27,527 bases of DNA, from assembly GCA_964415245.1 (NCBI GenBank), contig CAYQAJ010000034.1, forward strand, positions 1-27,527, written 5' to 3'. Made by a program: the position numbers and the translations under genes. Positions 6,368 to 14,329 of this stretch are shown in pieces; position 1 is the stretch's first letter; each line of letters begins with the position of its first letter. The DNA comes from CAYQAJ01 sp964415245. GTDB lineage: Bacteria; Planctomycetota; Planctomycetia; Pirellulales; Pirellulaceae. The notes below the pieces were generated by a model. It saw only the letters and a list, made by a program, of their open reading frames with translations. It had not been told where the DNA came from and made no database searches.

Positions 6368-9300
6368 GTGACAACCAAATCGTGTCCGCGGGCCGTGAGG
6401 AGCGACGCCACCTCGGGCATCAACCCGTAGGCCAGCGCCAGCACTTTGATGGGGTGAATGGTGGGTTTCGTCGTCCCCTGCTCCATTTGCATCTTGCAGG
6501 TGCTGCATTCGGTCGTTCCCACGTGAATGGTCGGATCGCGCAGCGCCGAAATCAGCCCCCAACCCGCCCGCAGGCTGCTGCGGTAGTTTTCGCGTTTCAG
6601 CCCGTAGGTGCCCGCCATGCCCGAACAGCCCCGTTCGACGCGCTGCACGTTGAGCCCGGGAATCAGCCTAAGCAGCCGTTCGCCGGGTGCACCGACGCCC
6701 AGCGCCCGCACATGGCAGGGCAGGTGATAGCCGAGCGAGCTGTTGATCGGCTTCAGATCGAGCTGGAGCTTTCCACTTTGGTGCATTTTCCACAGGTACG
6801 TGCACGCTTCGCTGGTGTTTTCCGCCACGAGCCTGGCATCCTCATCGTCGAGCAGGTTCAGATATTCGTGTTTCAGGCAAAGCGCGGCGGCCGGCTCGGT
6901 GGCCACGATCGTGTATCCTTGGCGAACGGCGTCGGCCAGCAGAGCGATGTTGCGGGCCGCGACGCGCTTGGCCCGCTCCACCGCCCCCAGCGAAATCATG
7001 GCCATGCCCGATTGTGGCGACGTGGGCGGCACGTACACCGACACGCCGTTGTGCTCGAGCACGGCGACGAAGCACTCGGCCAACTGCACGTCGAAGTAGT
7101 TGGCATACGTATCGGCGAAGTAGAGCACCTTCTGCCCGCTGCGGCGTGCCGGTCGCGTCAGCCGCCGCCTTTGGGCGCTGCGAAGAAAGCTGGTGGGAGC
7201 CAGCCGCGGCAGCTTGCGCCCTTGGGCGATTCCCAGTGTCGCCTGCAGAAGCCAGCGCATCTGCCGGTTGCCGAGCGACCAGTTGGCCAGCGTGCGAAAG
7301 TTGCTGGCCAGCGCCGACACGCCGTCTAATCGCGCGAGCAGCATGTCGCTGGGCCGCAGACCGTTGGTGGCCACGTACTGCGCCTTGCACTCGATCATGA
7401 GTTTGGGAATGTCGACTCCCGCCGGGCACTCCAGCCGACACTGGTGACAGTTGACGCACAGGTCGGCCACTTCCTTGAGCGCGTCCTGCGTCAGTTGCGC
7501 GGGGTCGAGCTGCCCCGTCAGAATCGCCCGCATCAGGTTCGCCTTGGCCCGCGGCGAAGCTTCCTCCGCCGGCGCTATGCGGAAGATGGGGCACATCCTC
7601 TCATCGGGCGACAACGTGCGGCAGCGGCCGCAGCCATTGCAGCTTCGCGCCATGTAGCCCATGCTCTCCGGATTCCATACCAGCAGCGGCTCGAAGATTT
7701 CGGGCGGTGCCTCCGTCGTCTCCGTTGGCGTCTTGGCCTCGACATCCGACTTCGCGGCACCGCCGGCACCGTTGCTCGATGCCGATACGCTCCGCATATT
7801 GTCCGTGAGCGGCTGTGGATCGCTGGCGACGACCTTGCCGGGGTTAAAGATATCCTTCGGGTCGAAGATGTTCTTCACCTCGCGGAGCACGTCGTACAGC
7901 GGCCCGAACTGGCGGCGGACAAACCACGTACGGCTCAGGCCGTCGCCGTGTTCGCCGCTGATGGTGCCCCCGACGTCGAGCACCTCCTGGTACATCGCGT
8001 CGGCCACCTGCTGCATGCGGCGCACGTCGTCGTCGTTCGACATATCGAGGAACGGGCGGACGTGAAGCTGCCCGTGCCCCGCGTGGGCAAAGAGCGACGC
8101 GGTAACAGCGTGCGTTTGGAGCACGTTCTGCAGGCGGACGAGAAACTCGGGCAGTTGCTCGGGAGGCACGGCCACGTCTTCGACAAACGGCAAGGGCCGG
8201 CTGGAACCCTTGAGGCGGTAGAGCGTGGGAATCACCCTCCGGGTCAGCCGCCAATACAGATCGCGCTCTTCCTGCTCCATCGTCACGCGGTGGTCGAACG
8301 CCAGCCGCTTGCGCCGCTGCAAGCGGACGATTAGCTTCTGCTGCCGGTCTTGCAGCTCCTGGGCGTCGTCGCCGTCCTGTTCCACCAGCAACATGGCCTC
8401 CGCCTGCCGCGGAATCAGCAGGTCGTAGCGGACGTCGATTTCCCGGGCGATGGTGAGCAGGCGGCGATCCATCAGATCGCACGCGCTGGCGCCGAAAGCC
8501 GAAACTTCGAGCGCGCCCTGGGCCGCCGCTTCGAGCCGGTCGAAGAACAGCAGCACCACGCCGCGGAACTTGGGCTGCGGCACCGTGCGGACCGTCGCCT
8601 CGGTAATCAGGGCCAACGTTCCCTCCGACCCCACGAGCAGCCGCGCCAGGTCGAAGTGCCCATTCTCCAGCACGCCGCTGAGGCAGTAGCCGCTGCGCTG
8701 CACGCGGGTCTTAGGTTGATGTTGCGCAATCAGCTTCTCGCGGGGGCCGATCAGGTCGGCCAGCCCGCGCACCAGCGTCTGCGCTCGCGGCGGCGGTGGC
8801 GCTGCGGCCGTGCTATCGGGACCATCGCCCGGCGGCGAATCGACGGGATGCTTGCCCGCCTCAATCACCTGGCCGTCGGCCAGCACCACCTGCATGCTCA
8901 CCACGTGCTGACGGGCTGAACCATACACCGGCCAGTGGCTGCCCGATGCATCGAGCGCCAACACGCTGCCCATCGTGGTTACGCTGCGCGTAGCCGGGTC
9001 GGGGCCGAACAAGCGGCCGCTCTTGGCCAGATACCGGTTCAACTGGGCCAGCACCACGCCGGGCTGCACGCGCACGGTGTCGCCGTCGGCGGCGATGATC
9101 CGCCGCATCGAGTGCGAGAAGTCGATCACCAGGCCCCGGCCGAGCGATTCCCCCGCCAGCCCCGTGCCCGCCCCACGGGCGTGCAGGGGAATGTTGTTCT
9201 TGGCCGCGTATTCGACGCACGCCACCACATCCGACACACCGCGGGGACGCACCACGCCCAGCGGACGAATCTGGTAGATGCTCGCGTCGGTCGCGTACAT

Positions 9301-9384
9301 CTGCACCGACACGTCGTCGCAGAGCACTTCGCCGGCGAGCAAACCCTTCAGGTCGGCCTGGATGCGTTCTCGCTCGGGGTCCAT
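6364..9384 (-). CDS. FAD-linked oxidase fused to Fe-S (GlcD/GlpC-type) oxidoreductase
   Basis: Large fused flavoprotein of 1006 residues, probably a 2-hydroxyacid (D-lactate or glycolate-like) dehydrogenase feeding electrons to the respiratory chain. The N-terminal half is a PCMH-type FAD-binding domain (RPRGVSDVVACVEYAAKNNI, ARGAGTGLAGESLG) and a GlcD C-terminal domain (HAGHGQLHVRPFLD, GEHGDGLSRT). About residues 581-655 carry two 4Fe-4S motifs (CNGCGRC with a distal CP, and CVNCHQCRLECP). The C-terminal third has CCG-type cysteine motifs (LPCHVR about 888, ERGCSG about 918, TTECSTCK about 960). Domain order matches the YdiJ/Dld-II family. It starts at ATG 9384, 9 nt after the zinc-ribbon gene, and overlaps moaD by 4 nt. 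The substrate cannot be fixed from sequence. Confidence 0.93.
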   Translation of the reverse strand: MDPERERIQADLKGLLAGEVLCDDVSVQMYATDASIYQIRPLGVVRPRGVSDVVACVEYAAKNNIPLHARGAGTGLAGESLGRGLVIDFSHSMRRIIAADGDTVRVQPGVVLAQLNRYLAKSGRLFGPDPATRSVTTMGSVLALDASGSHWPVYGSARQHVVSMQVVLADGQVIEAGKHPVDSPPGDGPDSTAAAPPPPRAQTLVRGLADLIGPREKLIAQHQPKTRVQRSGYCLSGVLENGHFDLARLLVGSEGTLALITEATVRTVPQPKFRGVVLLFFDRLEAAAQGALEVSAFGASACDLMDRRLLTIAREIDVRYDLLIPRQAEAMLLVEQDGDDAQELQDRQQKLIVRLQRRKRLAFDHRVTMEQEERDLYWRLTRRVIPTLYRLKGSSRPLPFVEDVAVPPEQLPEFLVRLQNVLQTHAVTASLFAHAGHGQLHVRPFLDMSNDDDVRRMQQVADAMYQEVLDVGGTISGEHGDGLSRTWFVRRQFGPLYDVLREVKNIFDPKDIFNPGKVVASDPQPLTDNMRSVSASSNGAGGAAKSDVEAKTPTETTEAPPEIFEPLLVWNPESMGYMARSCNGCGRCRTLSPDERMCPIFRIAPAEEASPRAKANLMRAILTGQLDPAQLTQDALKEVADLCVNCHQCRLECPAGVDIPKLMIECKAQYVATNGLRPSDMLLARLDGVSALASNFRTLANWSLGNRQMRWLLQATLGIAQGRKLPRLAPTSFLRSAQRRRLTRPARRSGQKVLYFADTYANYFDVQLAECFVAVLEHNGVSVYVPPTSPQSGMAMISLGAVERAKRVAARNIALLADAVRQGYTIVATEPAAALCLKHEYLNLLDDEDARLVAENTSEACTYLWKMHQSGKLQLDLKPINSSLGYHLPCHVRALGVGAPGERLLRLIPGLNVQRVERGCSGMAGTYGLKRENYRSSLRAGWGLISALRDPTIHVGTTECSTCKMQMEQGTTKPTIHPIKVLALAYGLMPEVASLLTARGHDLVVT

Positions 9385-9393
9385 GTATCCACT

Positions 9394-9936
9394 CTACGCG
9401 CGGTCCGACTTGGAATCTTCCACCCGGCTTGCCGTTTCGCGCTCCGCTAGCGCACTTCGAAACACCCCCTTACCCAACCGCTGCGCCATCTGGCGATACC
9501 GCTCGTGCGTTTCCAGGCTGAAGGGCTGCTGCCCCTCGATCTCTGCAACCTTGCGGTATTCGGCCCGGCAGCGATAGCACTGCAACAGATTGCCCGTCAA
9601 CAGATACAAAGCGGCGTCGGCGACGGCGGTGCCGAACAGCACGGCGTACGTGGTGTACCACATTCCGAAATACCAAGGGATGCAGCTTACCGCGAACCCG
9701 AGCACGATGATTGTCAGCCCCAGCCGCTGCGGAAAGTCCTTGCGCACGTACAGCTCGTTGCATCCGCACAACAGACACCGCTCCACCCGCCCTTCGGCAT
9801 CGGGCGCAACGGCCAGGGCGATCGACCGCCCGCACTGGGAGCAGGCGATTTGCGTCGTCTCGGGCGACGGCTGAAAGCGCGTCTTGCCACCGCACTCGGT
9901 GCAATCGAATGTAACGTTGAGGCGTGTAGAAGGCAT
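9394..9936 (-). CDS. Small zinc-ribbon membrane protein, unknown function
   Basis: I do not recognise a named family. The 180-residue product starts with a zinc-ribbon-like pair of CxxC motifs (Cys12/Cys15 and Cys32/Cys35), followed by a second metal-site candidate (Cys54, Cys57, Cys59), two hydrophobic segments (about 71-92 and 95-115) and a further CxxC (Cys120/Cys123) before a charged C-terminal tail. This arrangement suggests a membrane protein with cytoplasmic metal-binding ends. It is 9 nt upstream of the FAD/Fe-S oxidoreductase and is likely co-transcribed with it and moaD. A role in assembling or anchoring that enzyme is a guess from position only. Confidence 0.75.
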   Translation of the reverse strand: MPSTRLNVTFDCTECGGKTRFQPSPETTQIACSQCGRSIALAVAPDAEGRVERCLLCGCNELYVRKDFPQRLGLTIIVLGFAVSCIPWYFGMWYTTYAVLFGTAVADAALYLLTGNLLQCYRCRAEYRKVAEIEGQQPFSLETHERYRQMAQRLGKGVFRSALAERETASRVEDSKSDRA

Positions 9937-9954
9937 TGCCTAATTGCACTTCTT

Positions 9955-10012
9955 TGTCAGTTGTCCGTAGTCAGTTGTCCGGCTGAACACTGAAAACTGA
10001 ACACTGAAAACC
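9955..10012. repeat. Intergenic repeat, family B
   Basis: Two GTCAGTTGTCCG-type units are followed by repeated CTGAACACTGAAAA units, the same two-part module as at 2151-2218. It lies upstream of the zinc-ribbon gene start. Confidence 0.85.
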
Positions 10013-10116
10013 TTGGCCGCATTGAGTATATTTGTCTCGCTGCATGGACCTCCATCATAGAGCATGCGCCACGGAATCATAAGGCGCCGCGGCGCGCTTC
10101 GCAGCCGATACAACGG

Positions 10117-11085
10117 CTAAGTCGCAAGCAACATCTCCGTCAGCTCGCCCAAAAAGCACACGGCAACGGCGGCGTAAAGAATGCCGGTGGCGCTCTGCGT
10201 GTTGGGGATCTTCAGCGTCTGCCAGGCGAGCACCGTGAGCACGAGCGTCAGCAATAGACCGGCGACCCACCGCAGCGTTACCAGCAGCCACCAGGTAAGT
10301 CCAAGCTGAGTTACCGACGTCGGCATCGACGCGAATTCGACCGCCAGGCCAGTGCCGCTGACCGCCGCGCGAACGACAACCATGGCGATGGCCAAGAGCA
10401 CCAGCCGCTTGAGCGGCGCAAGGTTCATGTTCGGCGCGTTAAGGTACCAGTGCCCCAGCAGCATGGCGGCCAAGATCACGCCCGCCAACAGGCCGCTGGA
10501 AATCACGTCGAGCGCCGGCAACAGCGCGAAGGCAGCCGCTGGCCTCTTCGCGTCAGGCAATAGCAGCGCCGCAACGAGCGCAAGCGCCGCAATGGCAACG
10601 ATGATCCACCGACCCAGCGTGGCCTCTTCGTATAGCCACACGACGGAGCCGACATAGCTCAGCACGGCGGCGGCAATCACCAGACTCAGCAGCACGACCC
10701 CTGCGATCCACGGGTCGTAGTACACCAGCATTTCCTGCAGGCTCAAAATGTACCACGGGGCCTTCGACGGATTGGGCGTCTTGACGCTGCTGGCCGGCTG
10801 CCTGGCAAGCGGTGCATCGCTCGACTCGCTCCCCTCCTCGGCGTCGGCGGACTCCGGCGCACTCGCGGAAGCGGCCGAATCACCGAAAAATTCAACGGCC
10901 GAATCAGGAGACCCTTTCACGCTCAACACAACCAGCGCGGCCAGCGTGAACACGCCCAACAGCACCCACAGGTGCACGCGATAGAAGCCGCTTCCCACCC
11001 ATCGCGGCGGCGTGATCGCCATCGCCACGGCAAACCCGAACGACACCCGCAGCGCGAACGACAACAGTGTCAATAGCGGTGACAC
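10117..11085 (-). CDS. Multi-pass membrane protein, unknown function
   Basis: No family is recognised. The 322-residue product begins at GTG 11085, supported by AGGAG six nt upstream. It has about eight predicted membrane segments: two near the N-terminus (about 7-25 and 38-56), a charged Ser/Ala/Glu-rich loop (about 60-110), then six more from about 119 to the C-terminus. A GHWYLNAPNMNLAPLKR stretch after the fifth segment is the most distinctive motif. The gene lies downstream of folE on the same strand, but a 184-nt spacer with a long perfect hairpin separates them, so they may be separate transcripts. It may be a lineage-specific planctomycete protein; this is unverified. Confidence 0.75.
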   Translation of the reverse strand: MSPLLTLLSFALRVSFGFAVAMAITPPRWVGSGFYRVHLWVLLGVFTLAALVVLSVKGSPDSAVEFFGDSAASASAPESADAEEGSESSDAPLARQPASSVKTPNPSKAPWYILSLQEMLVYYDPWIAGVVLLSLVIAAAVLSYVGSVVWLYEEATLGRWIIVAIAALALVAALLLPDAKRPAAAFALLPALDVISSGLLAGVILAAMLLGHWYLNAPNMNLAPLKRLVLLAIAMVVVRAAVSGTGLAVEFASMPTSVTQLGLTWWLLVTLRWVAGLLLTLVLTVLAWQTLKIPNTQSATGILYAAVAVCFLGELTEMLLAT

Positions 11086-11122
11086 GCACGACTCCTAACT
11101 CGCCCGATCACCCAGGAACACA

Positions 11123-11199
11123 CAATGACCAATGACCAAATCCAAATGACCAATGAGGAAGACACGAATTGGTCATTTGGATTTGGTCATTCGTCATTG
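11123..11199. repeat. Long perfect hairpin, family A
   Basis: Arms 11131-11154 and 11168-11191 are exact 24-nt inverted repeats around a 13-nt loop. After one C-C mismatch the stem continues for 7 more pairs (11123-11129 with 11193-11199). There is no T-run, so it is not a textbook intrinsic terminator. It lies between folE and the next gene on the same strand. Confidence 0.95.
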
Positions 11200-11269
11200 G
11201 TACTTGGCTGGCTTGATCCACCAGGGCGTGGAAGAACCGCTTGCTCTCGCAGCCGACAGGCGCGCTATG

Positions 11270-11869
11270 CTACGGTCGGCCACCGTAAATGAGCTGCATC
11301 AATTCCGACCGGGACGACAAATTCGAGCGGAAAATGCCCTTCATGGCCGAGGTCACGCACAGGCTGCCCGGCTTGCGCACCCCGCGAATTGTCATGCACG
11401 TGTGGGTCGCCTCGATCACGACCGCCACCCCCTTGGCGTCCAGCTCGCTCAATAGCAGGTTGGCGATCTCCTCGGTCATTCGCTCCTGCACCTGCGGACG
11501 GCGTGACACCGAATCCACCACCCGCGCCAGCTTGCTCAAACCCACGACCTTGCCGTCGGGCAGGTAGCCGATGTGCGCCTTTCCCATGAAGGGGAGCAAA
11601 TGGTGCTCGCACAGGCTGCAGAAGCTGATGTCGCGCACCAGCACCACTTCGTCGTACTTCTCGGTGAAAAACTTTTGCAGGTGGCGGCGGGGATCGTCGT
11701 GCAGACCACTGAACAGCTCGGCATACATGCGGCCGACCCGCGCGGGCGTGTCGCGCAATCCCTCGCGGTCGGGGTCTTCGCCCACCGCGGCCAGAATCTC
11801 GCGCACGGCGCGCTCGATGCGCTCCGCGTCGACGTGCGGCTCGCCGGACTCGGCCGATTTCCTGGGCAT
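11270..11869 (-). CDS. folE: GTP cyclohydrolase I
   Basis: Converts GTP to dihydroneopterin triphosphate, the entry to folate (and in some bacteria queuosine) synthesis. The 199-residue protein matches the family length and motifs: TPARVGRMYAELFSG (about 41-55), the zinc site CSLCEHH (Cys87 and His90) with Cys158 in HTCMTIRGV, the GKAHIGYLP segment and the C-terminal FRSNLSSRSELMQLI region. The start is ATG 11869; longer upstream frames run into repeats. A family A hairpin lies 70 nt downstream and a composite repeat lies upstream. No other folate gene is next to it. Confidence 0.97.
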   Translation of the reverse strand: MPRKSAESGEPHVDAERIERAVREILAAVGEDPDREGLRDTPARVGRMYAELFSGLHDDPRRHLQKFFTEKYDEVVLVRDISFCSLCEHHLLPFMGKAHIGYLPDGKVVGLSKLARVVDSVSRRPQVQERMTEEIANLLLSELDAKGVAVVIEATHTCMTIRGVRKPGSLCVTSAMKGIFRSNLSSRSELMQLIYGGRP

Positions 11870-11948
11870 GACATCGGACCCTGTTGGTGCTCGAAGCCAC
11901 TCATGCTAAGCGGCAGCACCGACCGGTGAAAGTGGGGCGGGGGACCAA

Positions 11949-12051
11949 ATGCAGAGTGCAAAGTGCAGAACGCAGAACGCGGCGAGAGTGTTCAGTTTTC
12001 AGATTTCAGTCGGCGGCAGTCCATGCCGTCCATCTCGTCCATTCCGTCCAT
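11949..12051. repeat. Left inverted composite repeat arm (families D, B, C)
   Basis: Ordered modules: D (11949-11982, GCAGAGTGCAAAGTGCAGAA units), B (about 11988-12010) and a C array of CGTCCAT units (to 12051). The segment 11988-12051 matches the reverse complement of 12514-12577 at 56 of 64 positions by hand alignment, and the D tract also has an inverted partner at 12592-12626. The two arms bracket the DUF309 gene. Confidence 0.9.
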
Positions 12052-12087
12052 GCGCGCCACAACACGGCGCCGCCCCGCTCGGCCCGA

Positions 12088-12489
12088 CTATGCCTCAGCC
12101 GCCGGCGGGTCGAGATGAATCTCCGGTATCCGCTCCGGGTCGAGCTCGGCGGTCGGAAAGTCTTCCGGGCTGTGCACGATCTCGCGGCAGCACGCCTCCA
12201 GGTCGTCCAGCAGCTTGTCGACGTCCACTCCCAGGTGCTGCGGCCGATACGCTTCCAGGTAGTTGCGGCTGCTGTTGTACAGCTTCACGGCGCCGCGGGT
12301 GTTGCCGTTGCCGAAGTGGTGCAGGCACACCGCCACCTGAATCAGCCCCTGAAAGAATCGCCGCGAGGGGCCCTGGTGGTCGGACCACAACTCTTCCCAC
12401 ACCTCGTGCGCTTCGAAGAAGTCGCAGGAGTTGAAGTGCTCGAACCCCTTCACGTACAGCGGATCGTAAGTGGGGGCTTCGTCAACCAC
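12088..12489 (-). CDS. DUF309 domain protein
   Basis: Small helical DUF309-family protein of unknown function. The conserved core is visible: FEHFNSCDFFEAHEVWEELW (about 16-35), FFQGLIQVAVCLHHFGNGN (about 45-63) and RGAVKLYNSSRNYLEAY. The frame stays open to an ATG at 12609, but those 40 extra residues (SFQCSVFGFQ, CVHNVHFVH) are just the translated intergenic repeat, so the start is placed at GTG 12489, with TTG 12498 as alternative; neither has a clear Shine-Dalgarno. The resulting 133 residues fit the family. It is bracketed by mirror-image composite repeats (11949-12051 and 12514-12626). Confidence 0.85.
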   Translation of the reverse strand: MVDEAPTYDPLYVKGFEHFNSCDFFEAHEVWEELWSDHQGPSRRFFQGLIQVAVCLHHFGNGNTRGAVKLYNSSRNYLEAYRPQHLGVDVDKLLDDLEACCREIVHSPEDFPTAELDPERIPEIHLDPPAAEA

Positions 12490-12513
12490 GGGCGGCAATC
12501 TGTTGCTGCGGCA

Positions 12514-12626
12514 ATGGACGAAATGGACGTTATGGACGCATTGGACTGCCGCCGACTGAAAACCGAAAACTGAACACTGAAAACTTCCTGCCCATTCTGC
12601 ATTCTTCATTCTGCGCTCTGCACTTG
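12514..12626. repeat. Right inverted composite repeat arm (families C, B, D)
   Basis: Mirror image of the left arm in module order: an array of ATGGACG units (12514-12545), then a B tract (GACTGAAAACCGAAAACTG type, to 12586), then a D tract (12592-12626). It includes the shared GACTGCCGCCGACTGAA junction. It has been read into the longest DUF309 reading frame. Confidence 0.9.
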
Positions 12627-12640
12627 CGGACCCCGCCCGC

Positions 12641-13381
12641 TCACCGCCGGTTCAGGAACATCAGGAGCTGCAGGATGTACCAGAACAGCAGCGCCACGGC
12701 CGCAAACAGCGCCAGCGCGGCGGCCACGTGCTGATCGACCCGGTAGTGGTGCAGCACGTTCGACGTGTAATACACCACGTATCCGCTCGCCAGGGCGATC
12801 ATGATGGCCGAGAACCCGATGCCCAAAAAGTTCCACTGGAATATCACGGCGGCCACGATGGCGCACAGCGCCACCATCGCCCCGATTCCCAGGTGCATCC
12901 GCAAAAACGAGAAGTCGGCCCCCGACACGAACACCATGATCGTCAGGCCGCTGAAAACGATCGCCGTCATCAGCGCCGCCGAGCCGATGGCGCCCGGCGC
13001 GAAAGTGTTGGCGAAGAAAAGCAGCGGCAGGAAGATCACCGCCTCGACCACCGCGTACAGCCCCAGCCCCAGGTATTGCAAGCCGCGCGAAGCGCTCGAA
13101 ACGGCCCAACCCTGGGCGACCCAGCCCACCACCATGAACGCCCCCAGCACCAACAGCCAGTTCCAGCCGCTGACCATCGTGCCGCAGATGCGCGCCAGCG
13201 TGGCGGGCGGCACCAGCGCGAAGATCAGCGCCTCGACGCCGACAAACAGCGCCACCGCCCCGGCCAGGTGCAGATACGTGCGGCGAATGAACGCCGCTCG
13301 ATCTGACTCCACGGCCTGCGCGGCAAACGGCGGATAGTACGTTGAAGGGGATTGGTAGGGGTTATTGGCGTATTGGGACAT
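12641..13381 (-). CDS. Bax inhibitor-1 / YccA-like membrane protein
   Basis: Integral membrane protein of the BI-1 (TMBIM, YccA/YbhL) family, whose bacterial members are pH-sensitive calcium-leak-like channels or interact with the FtsH protease. The 246-residue product has a short Tyr/Pro/Asn-rich N-terminus (MSQYANNPYQSPSTYYPP) and about seven hydrophobic segments from residue 35 to the end. The YAVVEAVIFLPLLFFANTFAPG and SAALMTAIVFSGLTIMVF stretches correspond to the central family signature. ATG 13381 has AGGAA about 11 nt upstream; the frame extends a further 33 residues to 13480 without support. A promoter candidate lies at 13537-13565. Confidence 0.88.
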   Translation of the reverse strand: MSQYANNPYQSPSTYYPPFAAQAVESDRAAFIRRTYLHLAGAVALFVGVEALIFALVPPATLARICGTMVSGWNWLLVLGAFMVVGWVAQGWAVSSASRGLQYLGLGLYAVVEAVIFLPLLFFANTFAPGAIGSAALMTAIVFSGLTIMVFVSGADFSFLRMHLGIGAMVALCAIVAAVIFQWNFLGIGFSAIMIALASGYVVYYTSNVLHHYRVDQHVAAALALFAAVALLFWYILQLLMFLNRR

Positions 13382-13536
13382 CGATGGATCGTTCCTGTAC
13401 TGTTGGAAAGATGTTGCCGTCGGCAGATGCTGCTCATGCGCGGGAAGAGAATTGCGCTCCGCGCATCGCTGCCGCATCATTTCGGCATCACTGCCGCGGC
13501 GGGGCCCTGAGCAATCGGGCCGAAAATGACCTGTGA

Positions 13537-13565
13537 ACTCTATCGGTCGCTGGGGCCAAAGTCAA
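13537..13565 (-). promoter_or_regulatory. Sigma70-type promoter candidate for the BI-1 gene
   Basis: On the minus strand, TTGACT (13565-13560, five of six matches) and TAGAGT (13542-13537, four of six) are separated by 17 nt, about 155 nt upstream of the proposed ATG. Confidence 0.4.
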
Positions 13566-13611
13566 GAATCGGCCGATTTCGCCGGGCAACGCCACCCTGT
13601 CCCACCGATAC

Positions 13612-13641
13612 TTGACACTTCCGGCGGGCCCCGGGCACAAT
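13612..13641 (+). promoter_or_regulatory. Sigma70-type promoter candidate for nth
   Basis: Perfect TTGACA (13612-13617) and CACAAT (13636-13641, four of six) are separated by 18 nt. Initiation about 7 nt downstream would fall at or next to the nth ATG (13650), which would give a leaderless or nearly leaderless transcript. Confidence 0.45.
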
Positions 13642-13649
13642 CGGCCGCC

Positions 13650-14315
13650 ATGGCTGTCACCGCCCAGGCAAAACGTCACGCAACCGCCGTCGCCGCCGGG
13701 CTACGCCGCACCTATCCTGATGTCACGTGCGCCCTCACGCACGTAAACGCGTTTCAGCTTCTGGTGGCCACCATCCTGTCGGCGCAGTGTACCGACGAGC
13801 GCGTCAACCAGGTTACGCCCAAATTGTTCGCGCGATATCCCACGCCCGAGGCGATGGCCGCCGCTCCGCTCAAAACGCTCGAAGCAATCATCCGCAGCAC
13901 GGGCTTTTTCCGCAACAAGGCCAAGAGCATTAAGGCCTGCTCCCAGGCGCTGGCCCGCGAATACGGCGGCCAGGTGCCCCGCGACCTCGATGCGCTGGTC
14001 GAATTGCCCGGCATTGGCCGCAAAACCGCCAACGTGGTGCTGGGCACGGCCTACGCAATGCCGACCGGCGTGGTGGTCGATACGCACGTTACGCGAATCA
14101 GCCGCCGCCTGGGCTTGACGAAGCACACCAACGCCGCCAAGATCGAACGCGACCTGATGGAGCAGCTTCCGCGCAGCCAGTGGATCGACTTTTCCCACCG
14201 CATGATCCACCATGGCCGTCGCATTTGCAAAGCGCGCAAGCCGCTGTGTCAGGAGTGTTCGCTGGGGAACATCTGTCCGCGAATCGGCGTCGAGCAACAA
14301 GCGCAAAGCCGATAA
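13650..14315 (+). CDS. nth: Endonuclease III
   Basis: Base-excision repair DNA glycosylase/AP lyase acting on oxidised pyrimidines. The 221-residue protein has the helix-hairpin-helix LPGIGRKTANVVLG (119-132) with catalytic Lys125, the catalytic Asp144 (VVDTHVTR) and the C-terminal 4Fe-4S motif C-x6-C-x2-C-x5-C (Cys193, Cys200, Cys203, Cys209). ATG 13650 is the natural family start; the frame extends to 13533, but that part contains the promoter candidate. There is no clear Shine-Dalgarno. dcd follows after 14 nt, so the two probably form an operon of DNA and nucleotide quality control. Confidence 0.97.
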   Translation: MAVTAQAKRHATAVAAGLRRTYPDVTCALTHVNAFQLLVATILSAQCTDERVNQVTPKLFARYPTPEAMAAAPLKTLEAIIRSTGFFRNKAKSIKACSQALAREYGGQVPRDLDALVELPGIGRKTANVVLGTAYAMPTGVVVDTHVTRISRRLGLTKHTNAAKIERDLMEQLPRSQWIDFSHRMIHHGRRICKARKPLCQECSLGNICPRIGVEQQAQSR

Positions 14316-14329
14316 GGGGGGAGTCGATC

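Noticed and set aside
6368..6562. N-terminal extension of moaD
   Set aside because: It lies wholly inside the oxidoreductase gene in another frame, and the GTG start with the GTGA overlap explains MoaD fully.
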